DNA of 26,119 bases from CAZWKQ01 sp964634005 (GTDB lineage: Bacteria > Bacteroidota > Bacteroidia > Bacteroidales > JACABE01), in the NCBI GenBank assembly GCA_964634005.1, contig CAZWKQ010000023.1:1-26119 (forward strand), in the 5' to 3' direction. The translations under genes were made by a program, and so were the position numbers. Positions 18,629-25,710 of the stretch are shown here, one piece after another (the first letter of the stretch is position 1; each line of letters opens with the position of its first letter). A model generated the notes under the pieces. The model was not told where the DNA came from and did not search any database. It saw only the letters and a list, made by a program, of their open reading frames with translations.

Positions 18629-19723
18629 ATGGATAATTTACTGAGAAAAACCGTTTTAACCCTTGATGCAGGAGGTACAAACTTTGTGTTTTCGGCTATC
18701 AGAAACAACGATGAAGTAGTAAAACCTGTGGTTTTACCGTCGAATGCACATAATCTTGAATTATGTCTTACAACAATAAAGAAGGGATTTAAAGAGATTA
18801 TCGCTCAATTGAGCGATAATCCCGATGCTATAAGTTTTGCTTTTCCCGGACCTGCCGATTATCCTAATGGAATAATTGGCGATTTGTTCAATTTACCTTG
18901 TTTCAGAGGAGGTGTTCCTTTAGGGGGTATTTTGGAACACGAATTTCAAATACCTGTTTTTATAAATAATGACGGCGATTTGTATGCTTACGGAGAAGCT
19001 CTTGCAGGATTTTTGCCTTATATAAATAAATTGTTTGAAGCTAAAGGTAAACAAAAAAGGTTTAAAAATATTGCCGGTTTTACTTTGGGAACGGGCTTTG
19101 GTGCGGGTATTGTAATAGATGGACATTTGCTTTTGGGCGATAATTCGGCAGGTGCCGAGGTTTGGCTGCTTAGAAATAAAATAAACCCTAAAACCAATGC
19201 GGAAGAAGGAATAAGTATAAGGGCCATAAAACGTGTATATGCCTCCTGTTGCGGTTTAGACGAATCTGAAGTTCCCGAACCTCACGATATTTACAAAATA
19301 GGTAAAGGACTAATTAAAGGAAACCGTGAAGCTGCCGTAGAAGCGTTTCGTCAGCTTGGCGAAGTTCTCGGCGATGCTGTTTCTCATGTTCTTACTCTTA
19401 CCGATAGTATTGCCGTTATTGGTGGAGGCATAGCCGGTGCCGGCGATTTTATTTTGCCCGCTCTTCTTAATGAAATGAGATCAAGTTATATAGCCTATTC
19501 CGGCAAAGTATATCCCAGACTGGCACAAAAAGTATTCAATTTGGAAGACCAAAACGAACTAAATCTTTTTATAGAAGGCGATACTAAGGAAATTATTGTT
19601 AATGAAAGCAATAAAACCTATTATTACGACAGTATGAAAAGGGTAGGGGTTGGTTTTTCAAAAATAGGAACCAGTAAAGCAATTGCTTTGGGGGCATACC
19701 ATTTTGCAATAAACAGAATTTGA
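18629..19723 (+). CDS. ROK-family sugar kinase-like protein
   Basis: A 364-aa ROK-family (hexokinase/actin fold) protein. The phosphate loop is D13-AGGTN, the putative catalytic Asp is Asp115 in NNDGD, and the second nucleotide-binding motif GFTLGTGFGAGIVIDG lies at 150-165. There is no N-terminal helix-turn-helix, so it is a kinase-type, not a repressor-type member. The zinc-binding CxCGxxGC motif common in ROK kinases is absent; only a lone CC pair (207-208) is seen. The expected job is phosphorylation of a hexose or N-acetylhexosamine brought in by the MFS permease 4 bp upstream. Substrate identity is open. It carries a perfect 26-bp palindrome in its coding sequence (18796-18821). It is the last gene of the sugar operon. 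Confidence 0.85.
   Translation: MDNLLRKTVLTLDAGGTNFVFSAIRNNDEVVKPVVLPSNAHNLELCLTTIKKGFKEIIAQLSDNPDAISFAFPGPADYPNGIIGDLFNLPCFRGGVPLGGILEHEFQIPVFINNDGDLYAYGEALAGFLPYINKLFEAKGKQKRFKNIAGFTLGTGFGAGIVIDGHLLLGDNSAGAEVWLLRNKINPKTNAEEGISIRAIKRVYASCCGLDESEVPEPHDIYKIGKGLIKGNREAAVEAFRQLGEVLGDAVSHVLTLTDSIAVIGGGIAGAGDFILPALLNEMRSSYIAYSGKVYPRLAQKVFNLEDQNELNLFIEGDTKEIIVNESNKTYYYDSMKRVGVGFSKIGTSKAIALGAYHFAINRI
18796..18821. repeat. Perfect 26-bp palindrome inside the ROK gene
   Basis: The two 13-base arms GATTATCGCTCAA and TTGAGCGATAATC meet at 18808/18809 with no loop and no mismatch, covering codons for residues 56-65. It could be a protein-binding dyad or an RNA hairpin, or may be a rare coincidence of coding sequence. 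Confidence 0.8.
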
Positions 19724-19734
19724 ATGTAATTTTG
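19703..19734 (+). promoter_or_regulatory. Promoter for the epimerase gene
   Basis: A -33 TTTG (19703-19706), a 20-base spacer and TAATTTTG (19727-19734) match the Bacteroidota consensus well. It begins inside the end of the ROK gene and lies about 20 bp before the epimerase ATG, so this gene is probably transcribed independently of the sugar operon. Confidence 0.6.
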
Positions 19735-19754
19735 CAAAACTTAAATTAAAATAA

Positions 19755-20750
19755 ATGGGAAAAAAAGTGTTAATAACAGGAGCAAGCGGTTTTATAGGCA
19801 GTTTCTTGGTCGAAAAGGCTCTTGAGTTGAATTATGATGTTTTTGCCGCTGTCAGAAAATCGAGCAGCAAGCAATATTTAAAAGATAGCCGCATCAATTT
19901 TATTGAAATTGATTTTAATAATAAAGATTCTTTAAAAAGAATACTGTCAGAAGAAAAGTTCGATTATGTTATTCATGCTGCCGGACTCACAAAAGCAATG
20001 AAAATTGAGGATTTCGACATAGTAAATTTTCAGGCTGTCAAAAACTTTGCAGATGCTTTGATTGAAACGATTAACGTACCACAGAAGTTTGTATTTATAA
20101 GCAGTATGGCTGCTCATGGTCCCGGAAACGATAATGATACCGTACCCGTAAAACCTGATGATATTCCGCATCCCGATACCGCATACGGCCTCAGCAAACT
20201 TAAGGCAGAACAATATTTGAATTCCCTGAAAAATTTTCCTTTCATAACACTCAGACCTACCGGCGTTTACGGCCCAAGAGAAAAAGATTACTTTGTTTTC
20301 TTTAAAACTTTAAACAGTGGTATTGAACCATATATTGGATTAAAAAAACAATATCTGACTTTTATATATGTTAAAGATCTTGTAAATGTAACTTTAAAAG
20401 CCATGGAATCGGAAATTTCGGGTAAAACTTATTTCGTAAGCGACGGAAAATCATATACTGCCGAAGAATTTGCTTCGATTACCAAAAAAATACTCAATAA
20501 GAAGACCATAAAACTTTTTGTTCCTCTTTTTATTGTAAAATCTATTGCATATTTGCTCGAAACAGTAAACGGTTGGTTTGGTAAGGTACCAACATTAAAC
20601 ATGGATAAATACAATGTTTTAAAAGCCCGCAACTGGTTGTGTGATACTTCTGATTTAGTCAAAGATTTTGATTTCAAGCCCGAATATTTTCTCGAAGACG
20701 GAGTAAAGGAAGCTATTAGTTGGTACAAGGAAAATCAATGGCTTAAATAG
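19755..20750 (+). CDS. NAD-dependent epimerase/dehydratase (extended SDR)
   Basis: A 331-aa extended short-chain dehydrogenase/reductase. The Rossmann motif is GASGFIG at 9-15, NxAG equivalent HAAGLTK at 75-80, the active-site Ser in FISSMAAHG (113-122) and the Y144-x-x-x-K148 pair in YGLSKLKAEQ. RPTGVYGPREKDYF matches the substrate-side motif. Members act on nucleotide sugars, flavonoid-like or steroid-like compounds; the substrate is not predictable. It starts with ATG behind its own promoter and ends tail-to-tail with the M1 peptidase gene, stop codons 1 bp apart. A minor role in sugar metabolism with the neighbouring operon is possible but unproven. Confidence 0.9.
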   Translation: MGKKVLITGASGFIGSFLVEKALELNYDVFAAVRKSSSKQYLKDSRINFIEIDFNNKDSLKRILSEEKFDYVIHAAGLTKAMKIEDFDIVNFQAVKNFADALIETINVPQKFVFISSMAAHGPGNDNDTVPVKPDDIPHPDTAYGLSKLKAEQYLNSLKNFPFITLRPTGVYGPREKDYFVFFKTLNSGIEPYIGLKKQYLTFIYVKDLVNVTLKAMESEISGKTYFVSDGKSYTAEEFASITKKILNKKTIKLFVPLFIVKSIAYLLETVNGWFGKVPTLNMDKYNVLKARNWLCDTSDLVKDFDFKPEYFLEDGVKEAISWYKENQWLK

Positions 20751-20751
20751 T

Positions 20752-22677
20752 TTATTGTTTGATAATTTTTTTAACGGTATTGTTTTTACCGTCACTTATC
20801 TTCAATAAATACAATCCTTTTTCGAGTTTGCTGACATCAATCTTGTTATCTTCAGGAGCTATGGCGGCATTTATAAACGTTTTGCCCGATATATCGGTAA
20901 GTGTGATATTTAAACTTTTTCTATTGGCTGAATATATTTGCAAATAATCGATACAAGGATTTGGGTAAACAGAAAATTTATTATCACTCTCGTTTATGGC
21001 TATTATATTGCCGTTACCGTTTATTACCCAATTATTTGGGTCAACGACCAATCCGATTACTTCTTTTTTGAAAGGTATTCTGAAAACTTCATTATTTGCC
21101 GAATGATATAGTTTAATGATAGTATCACCCGAAGGAAATAAGATTTTATACTCCATATTCATTTTAAACAAATTTGTTACCGGAGCAGAGGTTGTTTGGT
21201 TTATCTGCATTGTCAATGTATCGTTTTGTTTCCAGTAAACAATGTTAAAAGTAGGATATCCCTCACCAAAGTACCATTGATCGAAAAAGTCGGAAAAATT
21301 TTTACCGCAAACCTGTTCAGCGATATTTTTAAAATCGATACCGGTTAAAACACTGTCTTTAAAAATGTTTTGAGTTTGTTTTAAAGTTTCAAAAAAGAGA
21401 GAATCGCTGCCTGCTTCAAATCTTAAATTATGCAGTATTGCCGCACCTTTGTGATACGATAATCTGCCGTCGAAAATTCTCCAGACATTATCGGTATAAA
21501 CAGGAGGAATATAAACACTGCCGTCGGGAGAAGACATAACGCTTGTATGGAAATACTCCATATGATCCTTAGCTTGCTGAGATGAGCTTAAATGTTCGTT
21601 TGCTATATATTCGCAATATGAGGCAAATCCTTCGTTTATCCATATATCGCTCCATGTTGCACACGTAACATTATTTCCCCACCATTGATGGGCAAGTTCG
21701 TGACAAGTCAGATAAAAATTAAAGTCTCCTTGAGTGGTCATGGTTTGATGCTCCATGCCTCCGCCCAAAGGAGCAAGTGAATGTCCGTATTTTTCTTTAT
21801 AATACGGATAAATACCGAATAAATCGGAATAAAGTTCAATAAAATCTTTAGTCCTGTCGATTTCGTTTTTATAAAATGCCAATGTGTTGGGGTTATCATA
21901 AATGTAATTTTGAATAAGTATTGAATCCTGTAATCCGCTTGGATGTGCGTAAAATGAGTAATCAATATACTTCCCTACAGCTATGGAAATAAGATAGTAA
22001 GCAATAGGATATCGGCATTTCCATTCATATCTAACTTTATTATTCGGTAAAAAAACGGTATTTGTCAGCAACCCGTTTGAACCTGCTTTATTTTCGGCAC
22101 TTGTAGTAATAAAGATATAAGCAGAATCGGCCTTATCAGAAAGCGATTGTTTCACGGGAAACCATTCTTTGGCAGCAAAAGGTTCCGAAAGCGTCCATGT
22201 TACTTCATTGCCCCAGTTTGGGTCAACTTGAGATGATATTCCGTTGAAAAAACCTCCGGGATTGTTATTTATACCCCTATAATAAACCTGTATCGAAAAA
22301 AAAGTATTTTGGTTTATAGGATTTATCTTTACAAGAACATCATCAGAAATGCGTATAAAGTTTTTTTTCTGATTATTAATTAAAACCGAATCTATTATTA
22401 AATAATTTTTCAGTTCAAAGGCAATAGTGTCGAGTGCAGGCGATTTTGCAATTGCGTTTATTGTTGTATTTCCTTCGATATATGTTGTGTTTCTCTCGGC
22501 TTTTATGTCGATTTTATAGAATTTAACATCATATTTATCCATCAAGGCTGTTTGATTAGACGCTGTTCTGATATTGTTGAACTTAATTTTTTCGCCGGTC
22601 TTGTAAATTTCGTTGTACTGTGCCGAAAGGCTTATACTTAGAACGATTAAAAATATTACCGAAAGGATTTTTCTCAT
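20752..22677 (-). CDS. Secreted M1 metallopeptidase with type IX sorting domain
   Basis: A 641-aa exported aminopeptidase N-like enzyme (MEROPS M1). A signal peptide covers residues 1-19. The zinc site is H326-E-L-A-H330 with Glu349 in WINEGFASY; the substrate-binding exopeptidase motif is GGGMEHQ at 305-311. The last ~80 residues (from about 563: FSVYPNPCIDYLQIYS, then KIDVSKLEKGLYLLKI and ending KKIIKQ) are a type A C-terminal sorting domain for the type IX secretion system, so the protein is exported across the outer membrane and probably cell-surface bound or released. It starts at ATG with a promoter at about 22703-22732. It is monocistronic and divergent from the C1 peptidase, suggesting a peptide-harvesting pair. 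Confidence 0.95.
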   Translation of the reverse strand: MRKILSVIFLIVLSISLSAQYNEIYKTGEKIKFNNIRTASNQTALMDKYDVKFYKIDIKAERNTTYIEGNTTINAIAKSPALDTIAFELKNYLIIDSVLINNQKKNFIRISDDVLVKINPINQNTFFSIQVYYRGINNNPGGFFNGISSQVDPNWGNEVTWTLSEPFAAKEWFPVKQSLSDKADSAYIFITTSAENKAGSNGLLTNTVFLPNNKVRYEWKCRYPIAYYLISIAVGKYIDYSFYAHPSGLQDSILIQNYIYDNPNTLAFYKNEIDRTKDFIELYSDLFGIYPYYKEKYGHSLAPLGGGMEHQTMTTQGDFNFYLTCHELAHQWWGNNVTCATWSDIWINEGFASYCEYIANEHLSSSQQAKDHMEYFHTSVMSSPDGSVYIPPVYTDNVWRIFDGRLSYHKGAAILHNLRFEAGSDSLFFETLKQTQNIFKDSVLTGIDFKNIAEQVCGKNFSDFFDQWYFGEGYPTFNIVYWKQNDTLTMQINQTTSAPVTNLFKMNMEYKILFPSGDTIIKLYHSANNEVFRIPFKKEVIGLVVDPNNWVINGNGNIIAINESDNKFSVYPNPCIDYLQIYSANRKSLNITLTDISGKTFINAAIAPEDNKIDVSKLEKGLYLLKISDGKNNTVKKIIKQ

Positions 22678-22702
22678 ATAAAAAACACATTAAAATATTA
22701 AA

Positions 22703-22732
22703 CAAAGATAAAAATTAACACAGCTTATTCAA
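22703..22732 (-). promoter_or_regulatory. Promoter for the M1 peptidase gene
   Basis: On the minus strand TTG (22732-22730), a 19-base spacer, and TATCTTTG (22710-22703) fit the Bacteroidota promoter pattern, 26 bp upstream of the M1 peptidase ATG. The 78-bp palindromic element begins only 12 bp upstream of this -33 box. Confidence 0.5.
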
Positions 22733-22743
22733 CAAGAAATTTT

Positions 22744-22821
22744 AACCAAAATTTTTCATTAGGAACGCAGTGAACTAATGAAATTAATTTGGATAACCCC
22801 GATTTAGAAAATTTTGGGTTT
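22744..22821 (-). repeat. Palindromic 78-bp element, copy 1
   Basis: A 78-bp element with imperfect terminal inverted repeats (ends near AACCAAAATTTT and AAAATTTTGGGTTT). Inside it a 6-bp stem, CATTAG at 22757-22762 and CTAATG at 22775-22780, encloses the loop GAACGCAGTGAA. A second copy in opposite orientation lies at 24450-24528 beyond the C1 peptidase gene. The outer parts match with few differences, but the inner loop is reverse-complemented relative to the element. Confidence 0.8.
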
Positions 22822-22873
22822 TAAGAAATTCTTACAAAGTATAATTTCTTGAAAAACAATATTTTCTTATTCG

Positions 22874-22906
22874 ATTATTCAATAAAGAAAATCTTTATTG
22901 AATAAT
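22874..22906. repeat. Perfect 15-bp hairpin
   Basis: Arms at 22874-22888 and 22892-22906 are exact complements around the loop AAA. No U-tract follows on the plus strand. It lies between two divergent peptidase genes, so it may be a cruciform, a dyad binding site, or the remnant of a repeat; there is not enough to decide. Confidence 0.8.
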
Positions 22907-22999
22907 TTGGGTTTAATTATTTATCGGCTTTCTAACATATTTGAAATAAAATTTATACAGATTAACATTTTGTTATCTTTTACGAAAAAACTAAAAAAC

Positions 23000-23007
23000 T
23001 AATTTTG
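23000..23007 (+). promoter_or_regulatory. -7 element for the C1 peptidase
   Basis: TAATTTTG matches the TAnnTTTG consensus 29 bp upstream of the ATG. The nearest TTTG (22969-22972) is 27 bases away, longer than ideal, so the -33 is uncertain. Confidence 0.45.
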
Positions 23008-23036
23008 TAGTATTAAAAAACAAAAAAATTATACAG

Positions 23037-24245
23037 ATGAAAAAACTTTCATTAACAAAATTAGGAATTGTTTTTCTTGTTTTACTTTTAGTTAGCAGCC
23101 ATTTAAAGGCACAAGAAGAAAAAGACAAAAAACCTGAGGGTTATAAATTTACTGTTGAAAAACAGATAAAGACAACTTCGGTAAAAAACCAGTATAAATC
23201 AGGTACATGCTGGAGTTTTTCGACCTTATCATTTCTTGAATCGGAATTAATCCGTATGGGAAAAGGTGAATACGATCTGTCGGATATGTTCTGCGTAAGA
23301 CATGCTTATACCGACAAAGCCGTTAAGTTTGTAAGAATGCACGGTACTATCAATTTTGGCAGCGGTGGAGCTTCTCACGATGTATTGGATGTAATAAAGA
23401 AATACGGAATAGTTCCAGAGGAAGCTTATACCGGATTAAATTACGGAGAAACCAAACACGATCACGGTGAGTTGGATGCCGTTTTAAAAGCATATATCAA
23501 AGCTGTAGCCGATGATAATAATAAAAAACTTACCACTGCTTGGCTAAATGGATTTAATGGAATTTTAGATGCTTATTTGGGAAAATTGCCCGAAAATTTC
23601 ACTTATAAAGGTAAGAACTATACTCCGGTTTCATTTGCTAAAGAGTTAGGTATCAATACTGACGACTATTATGAATTTACTTCATATACACACCATCCTT
23701 TTTATTCGAAATTTATACTTGAAGTTCCTGACAACTGGGCATGGGGCGAGTTGTATAATGTTCCCCTTGATGAAATGATGAAGATAATTGACAATGCAAT
23801 AAACAATGGATATACTATAGCTTGGGGAGCCGATGTAAGCGAAAAGGGTTTTTCGTGGAAAAACGGTGTGGCAATTGTTCCCGATGAAGAAAAACCCGAT
23901 TTACAAGGTTCGGAAAGAGATAAATGGGAAAAGCTAACCGAAAAGGAAAAGGCAGCACAGCTTTATACTTTCGAAAAACCTGTTAAAGAGAAAATAATTA
24001 CTCAGGAGATGCGTCAGCAAGCATTCGATAATTATCAAACCACTGACGATCATGGTATGGAAATTTGTGGAATAGCAAAAGATCAAAACGGAAATAAATT
24101 TTATATTGTTAAAAATTCATGGAGTACCGAAGGTAAATATGATGGATATTTTTATGCTTCCGAAGCTTTTGTTAAGTTCAAAACCATGGGTATTATGATT
24201 CATAAAGATGCTGTACCAAAAGATATTATGAAAAAATTGAAATAA
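23037..24245 (+). CDS. Secreted C1 cysteine peptidase (bleomycin hydrolase/PepC-like)
   Basis: A 402-aa papain-fold peptidase of the C1B (bleomycin hydrolase, aminopeptidase C) type. The catalytic residues are all visible: oxyanion Gln52 and nucleophile Cys58 (NQYKSGTCWSFSTLSFLE), His339 in DDHGMEICGI and Asn360 in IVKNSWS. An N-terminal hydrophobic segment ending at KAQ (residues 1-25) is a signal peptide, so it works in the periplasm or outside, unlike cytoplasmic PepC. The length is a little short of bleomycin hydrolase (about 450 aa). No C-terminal sorting domain is seen. It is monocistronic, divergent from the M1 aminopeptidase, and bracketed by the two inverted 78-79 bp elements. Start ATG. 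Confidence 0.93.
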   Translation: MKKLSLTKLGIVFLVLLLVSSHLKAQEEKDKKPEGYKFTVEKQIKTTSVKNQYKSGTCWSFSTLSFLESELIRMGKGEYDLSDMFCVRHAYTDKAVKFVRMHGTINFGSGGASHDVLDVIKKYGIVPEEAYTGLNYGETKHDHGELDAVLKAYIKAVADDNNKKLTTAWLNGFNGILDAYLGKLPENFTYKGKNYTPVSFAKELGINTDDYYEFTSYTHHPFYSKFILEVPDNWAWGELYNVPLDEMMKIIDNAINNGYTIAWGADVSEKGFSWKNGVAIVPDEEKPDLQGSERDKWEKLTEKEKAAQLYTFEKPVKEKIITQEMRQQAFDNYQTTDDHGMEICGIAKDQNGNKFYIVKNSWSTEGKYDGYFYASEAFVKFKTMGIMIHKDAVPKDIMKKLK

Positions 24246-24413
24246 TCCCAAATTAATTATTAGAAGAGGTAAGCGTTTTTGTACGTAATAACTTATAATG
24301 ATTCAATTGGGTTTATAACGCCGATAAAATCATTCATTGGCATTATTGAAAAATCTGGGTTAAATTTTACTAGGCTTAAATTAAGAAGATAGTAATAATA
24401 TTATAAATCAGAT
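24246..24413. other. Downstream region of the C1 peptidase
   Basis: This 168-bp stretch lies between the C1 peptidase stop and a strong terminator. No ORF is supported. It contains GGGTTT-type words (near 24308 and 24357) that also occur in the flanking palindromic elements, so it may include old fragments of them. It would form a long 3' untranslated region, or could harbour a small RNA ending at the terminator; I see no direct evidence for the latter. Confidence 0.4.
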
Positions 24414-24449
24414 AAGAGGTGCTTCAATCAGAGGCACCTCTTTTTTTTT
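24414..24449 (+). terminator. Rho-independent terminator
   Basis: A 12-bp stem with one G-T wobble, arms AAGAGGTGCTTC (24414-24425) and GAGGCACCTCTT (24431-24442), a 5-base loop and a run of nine Ts ending at 24449. It points in the plus direction and most likely ends C1 peptidase transcripts. Confidence 0.88.
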
Positions 24450-24528
24450 AAACCCAAAATTTTCTGAATCGGGGTTGTCCAGATTAATTTCAATAGGAAC
24501 GCTGTGAACTAATGAAAAATTTGGGTTT
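24450..24528 (+). repeat. Palindromic 79-bp element, copy 2
   Basis: An inverted copy of the element at 22744-22821, starting directly after the terminator T-tract. Ends are AAACCCAAAATTTT and TTTGGGTTT. The inner stem is CAATAG (24491-24496) and CTAATG (24509-24514) around GAACGCTGTGAA. That loop has the same plus-strand sequence as in copy 1 (11 of 12 bases), although the rest of the element is inverted. Confidence 0.8.
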
Positions 24529-24578
24529 ATAATATTTCCTTTTTTATCTCTTATGTTTATTAAAAAGTGGTACTTGTT

Positions 24579-24798
24579 TACCCCACCTCCGCCTCCCCTA
24601 AAAGGGGAGGAACTTTGTAGCAATGATCTGATAACTATTTGGTTATAATAAATAATAAAGAATTAGTAAACAAAATATTGGTCAATAAAGTAAAAAAATT
24701 AATTTTACATTAAAAATCAATCAAATGCTACAAAGCACAAGATTATCCACCTTATACAACACTATCACCTCCCCTCTTAGGGGAGGTAAGGGAGGGGT
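24579..24798. repeat. Non-coding cassette 1 (B1-A1)
   Basis: 220 bp bounded by B1 and A1. The 150-bp interior starts near GTAGCA (24618-24623), ends near TGCTAC (24727-24732), and has an internal GTAAAA / TTTTAC dyad. It is almost the same as the interior of cassette 4. Confidence 0.8.
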
Positions 24799-24835
24799 GC
24801 TAAGAGTTATGGAAAAAGATAAAAAAACTCAAAAT

Positions 24836-25048
24836 TACCCCACCTCCGCCTCCCCTAAAAGGGGAGGAACTAAGTAGCAATGGTCTGATAACTATTTGGG
24901 GATAATAAAGAATTACTAAAACAAATGTTGATCAATAAAGTAAAAAATTTAATTTTACACTAATAATCAACCGAATGCTACGAAGCACAAAAATATCTTT
25001 TAAGTACTTCAGTGTCACCTCCCCTCTTAGGGGAGGTAAGGGAGGGGT
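24836..25048. repeat. Non-coding cassette 2 (B2-A2)
   Basis: 213 bp bounded by B2 and A2. The 143-bp interior is a diverged version of those in cassettes 1 and 4; it keeps GTAGCA, the CTGATAACTATTTGG word, the TAAAGTAAAAAATTTAATTT segment and ATGCTACGAAGCACAA. Confidence 0.8.
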
Positions 25049-25084
25049 AATAATAGCAAAGAAGAAAGATAAAAAAACCAAAAT

Positions 25085-25673
25085 TACCCCTCCTCCGCCT
25101 CCCCTAAAAGGGGAGGAACTATGGTATCGTAATGTTCAGACATTTGTTATATTAATTATTTTTTTGAATCATGGTTATAATAAGGCGAAGAGAAAATTTT
25201 TATTATGGAGCATCTGATGAAATTATCAAACGAGCCCGAATATTGCGTAAAAACATGACTGGAGCTGAATTAAAACTTTGGAATTATTTAAATAAAAAGC
25301 AGCTATGCAATATTAGATTTCGTCGTCAGCATCCTATAGGAAGATTTATAGTTGATTTTTATTGTCATCAATTTAAATTAGTAATAGAAATAGACGGAAG
25401 TATACATAATGAAGAAAATCAGCAAGAAAGAGACGAAAACAGAACTTATGAACTTGAAAAACTTGGATTAACAGTTATTAGGTTTGATAATAAAATTGTT
25501 ATGACAAATATCAAAGAGGTGTTACAACAAATAGAAAATTTTATAGATTATAAATCAAAAGATTTGATTTAATTTTATAAATAATTAAGTATTATAAATT
25601 TGCCATACCGCAACAAAATATCATTTATTCACAACACTATCACCTCCCCTCTTAGGGGAGGTAAGGGAGGGGT
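25085..25673 (+). mobile_element. DUF559-carrying cassette (B3-A3)
   Basis: A 589-bp cassette whose ends are exact 10-bp inverted repeats, TTACCCCTCC (25084-25093) and GGAGGGGTAA (25666-25675), each backed by a 7-bp-stem hairpin. The interior of 519 bp holds the DUF559 gene in place of the 143-150 bp interior of the neighbouring cassettes. Linkers on both sides are nearly the same. This looks like a coding member of the same repeat family. Mobility is inferred from the layout; no target-site duplication is evident. Confidence 0.5.
25171..25572 (+). CDS. DUF559 (Vsr-like PD-(D/E)XK) endonuclease-domain protein
   Basis: A 133-aa protein of the DUF559 family, related to very-short-patch-repair (Vsr) endonucleases of the PD-(D/E)XK superfamily. 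Visible signatures: the N-terminal helix RARILRKNMTGAELKLWNYL at 21-40, FRRQHPIGRFIVDFY at 50-64, and the metal-site residues Asp62, Glu73 and Asp75 in LVIEIDGSIH, followed by H79 and the RDENR stretch. The C terminus (VIRFDNKIVMTNIKEVLQQI) is also family-typical. It appears complete and intact. It is the only gene in the repeat array and sits between inverted B3 and A3 repeats. No convincing promoter is seen. DUF559 proteins are often near such G/C-rich repeats in my recollection of Bacteroidota genomes; a proven function is lacking. A nicking or homing-type role on the hairpins is inference. Confidence 0.9.
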   Translation: MVIIRRRENFYYGASDEIIKRARILRKNMTGAELKLWNYLNKKQLCNIRFRRQHPIGRFIVDFYCHQFKLVIEIDGSIHNEENQQERDENRTYELEKLGLTVIRFDNKIVMTNIKEVLQQIENFIDYKSKDLI

Positions 25674-25710
25674 AATAAGTGCAAAGAAGAAAGATAAAAA
25701 AACTCAAAAT

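Larger units (their letters stand above)
22822..23036. other. Divergent intergenic region upstream of the C1 peptidase
   Basis: This gap holds no ORF of note. It contains an 8-bp dyad AAGAAATT (22823-22830) / AATTTCTT (22843-22850), then a perfect 15-bp hairpin with a 3-base loop (22874-22906; stem ATTATTCAATAAAGA), and a TAATTTTG -7-like box at 23000-23007. The hairpin is upstream of the promoter and so is not in the C1 peptidase leader. Confidence 0.6.

Noticed and set aside
24246..24413. A small RNA gene ending at the terminator
   Set aside because: The terminator is strong, but no promoter or conserved structure of its own is visible; a long 3' untranslated region explains it as well.
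24408..24623. Short minus-strand frame rich in Gly/Pro/Ser across the terminator and repeat B1
   Set aside because: It is the translation of the terminator, the palindromic element and repeat B1; there is no domain, and the glycine-rich stretch is just the repeat read in frame.
24975..25217. Plus-strand frame with RGGKGG and PPPPPLKGEE stretches
   Set aside because: These peptides are translations of repeats A2 and B3. The frame runs into the DUF559 start in another phase and has no independent support.
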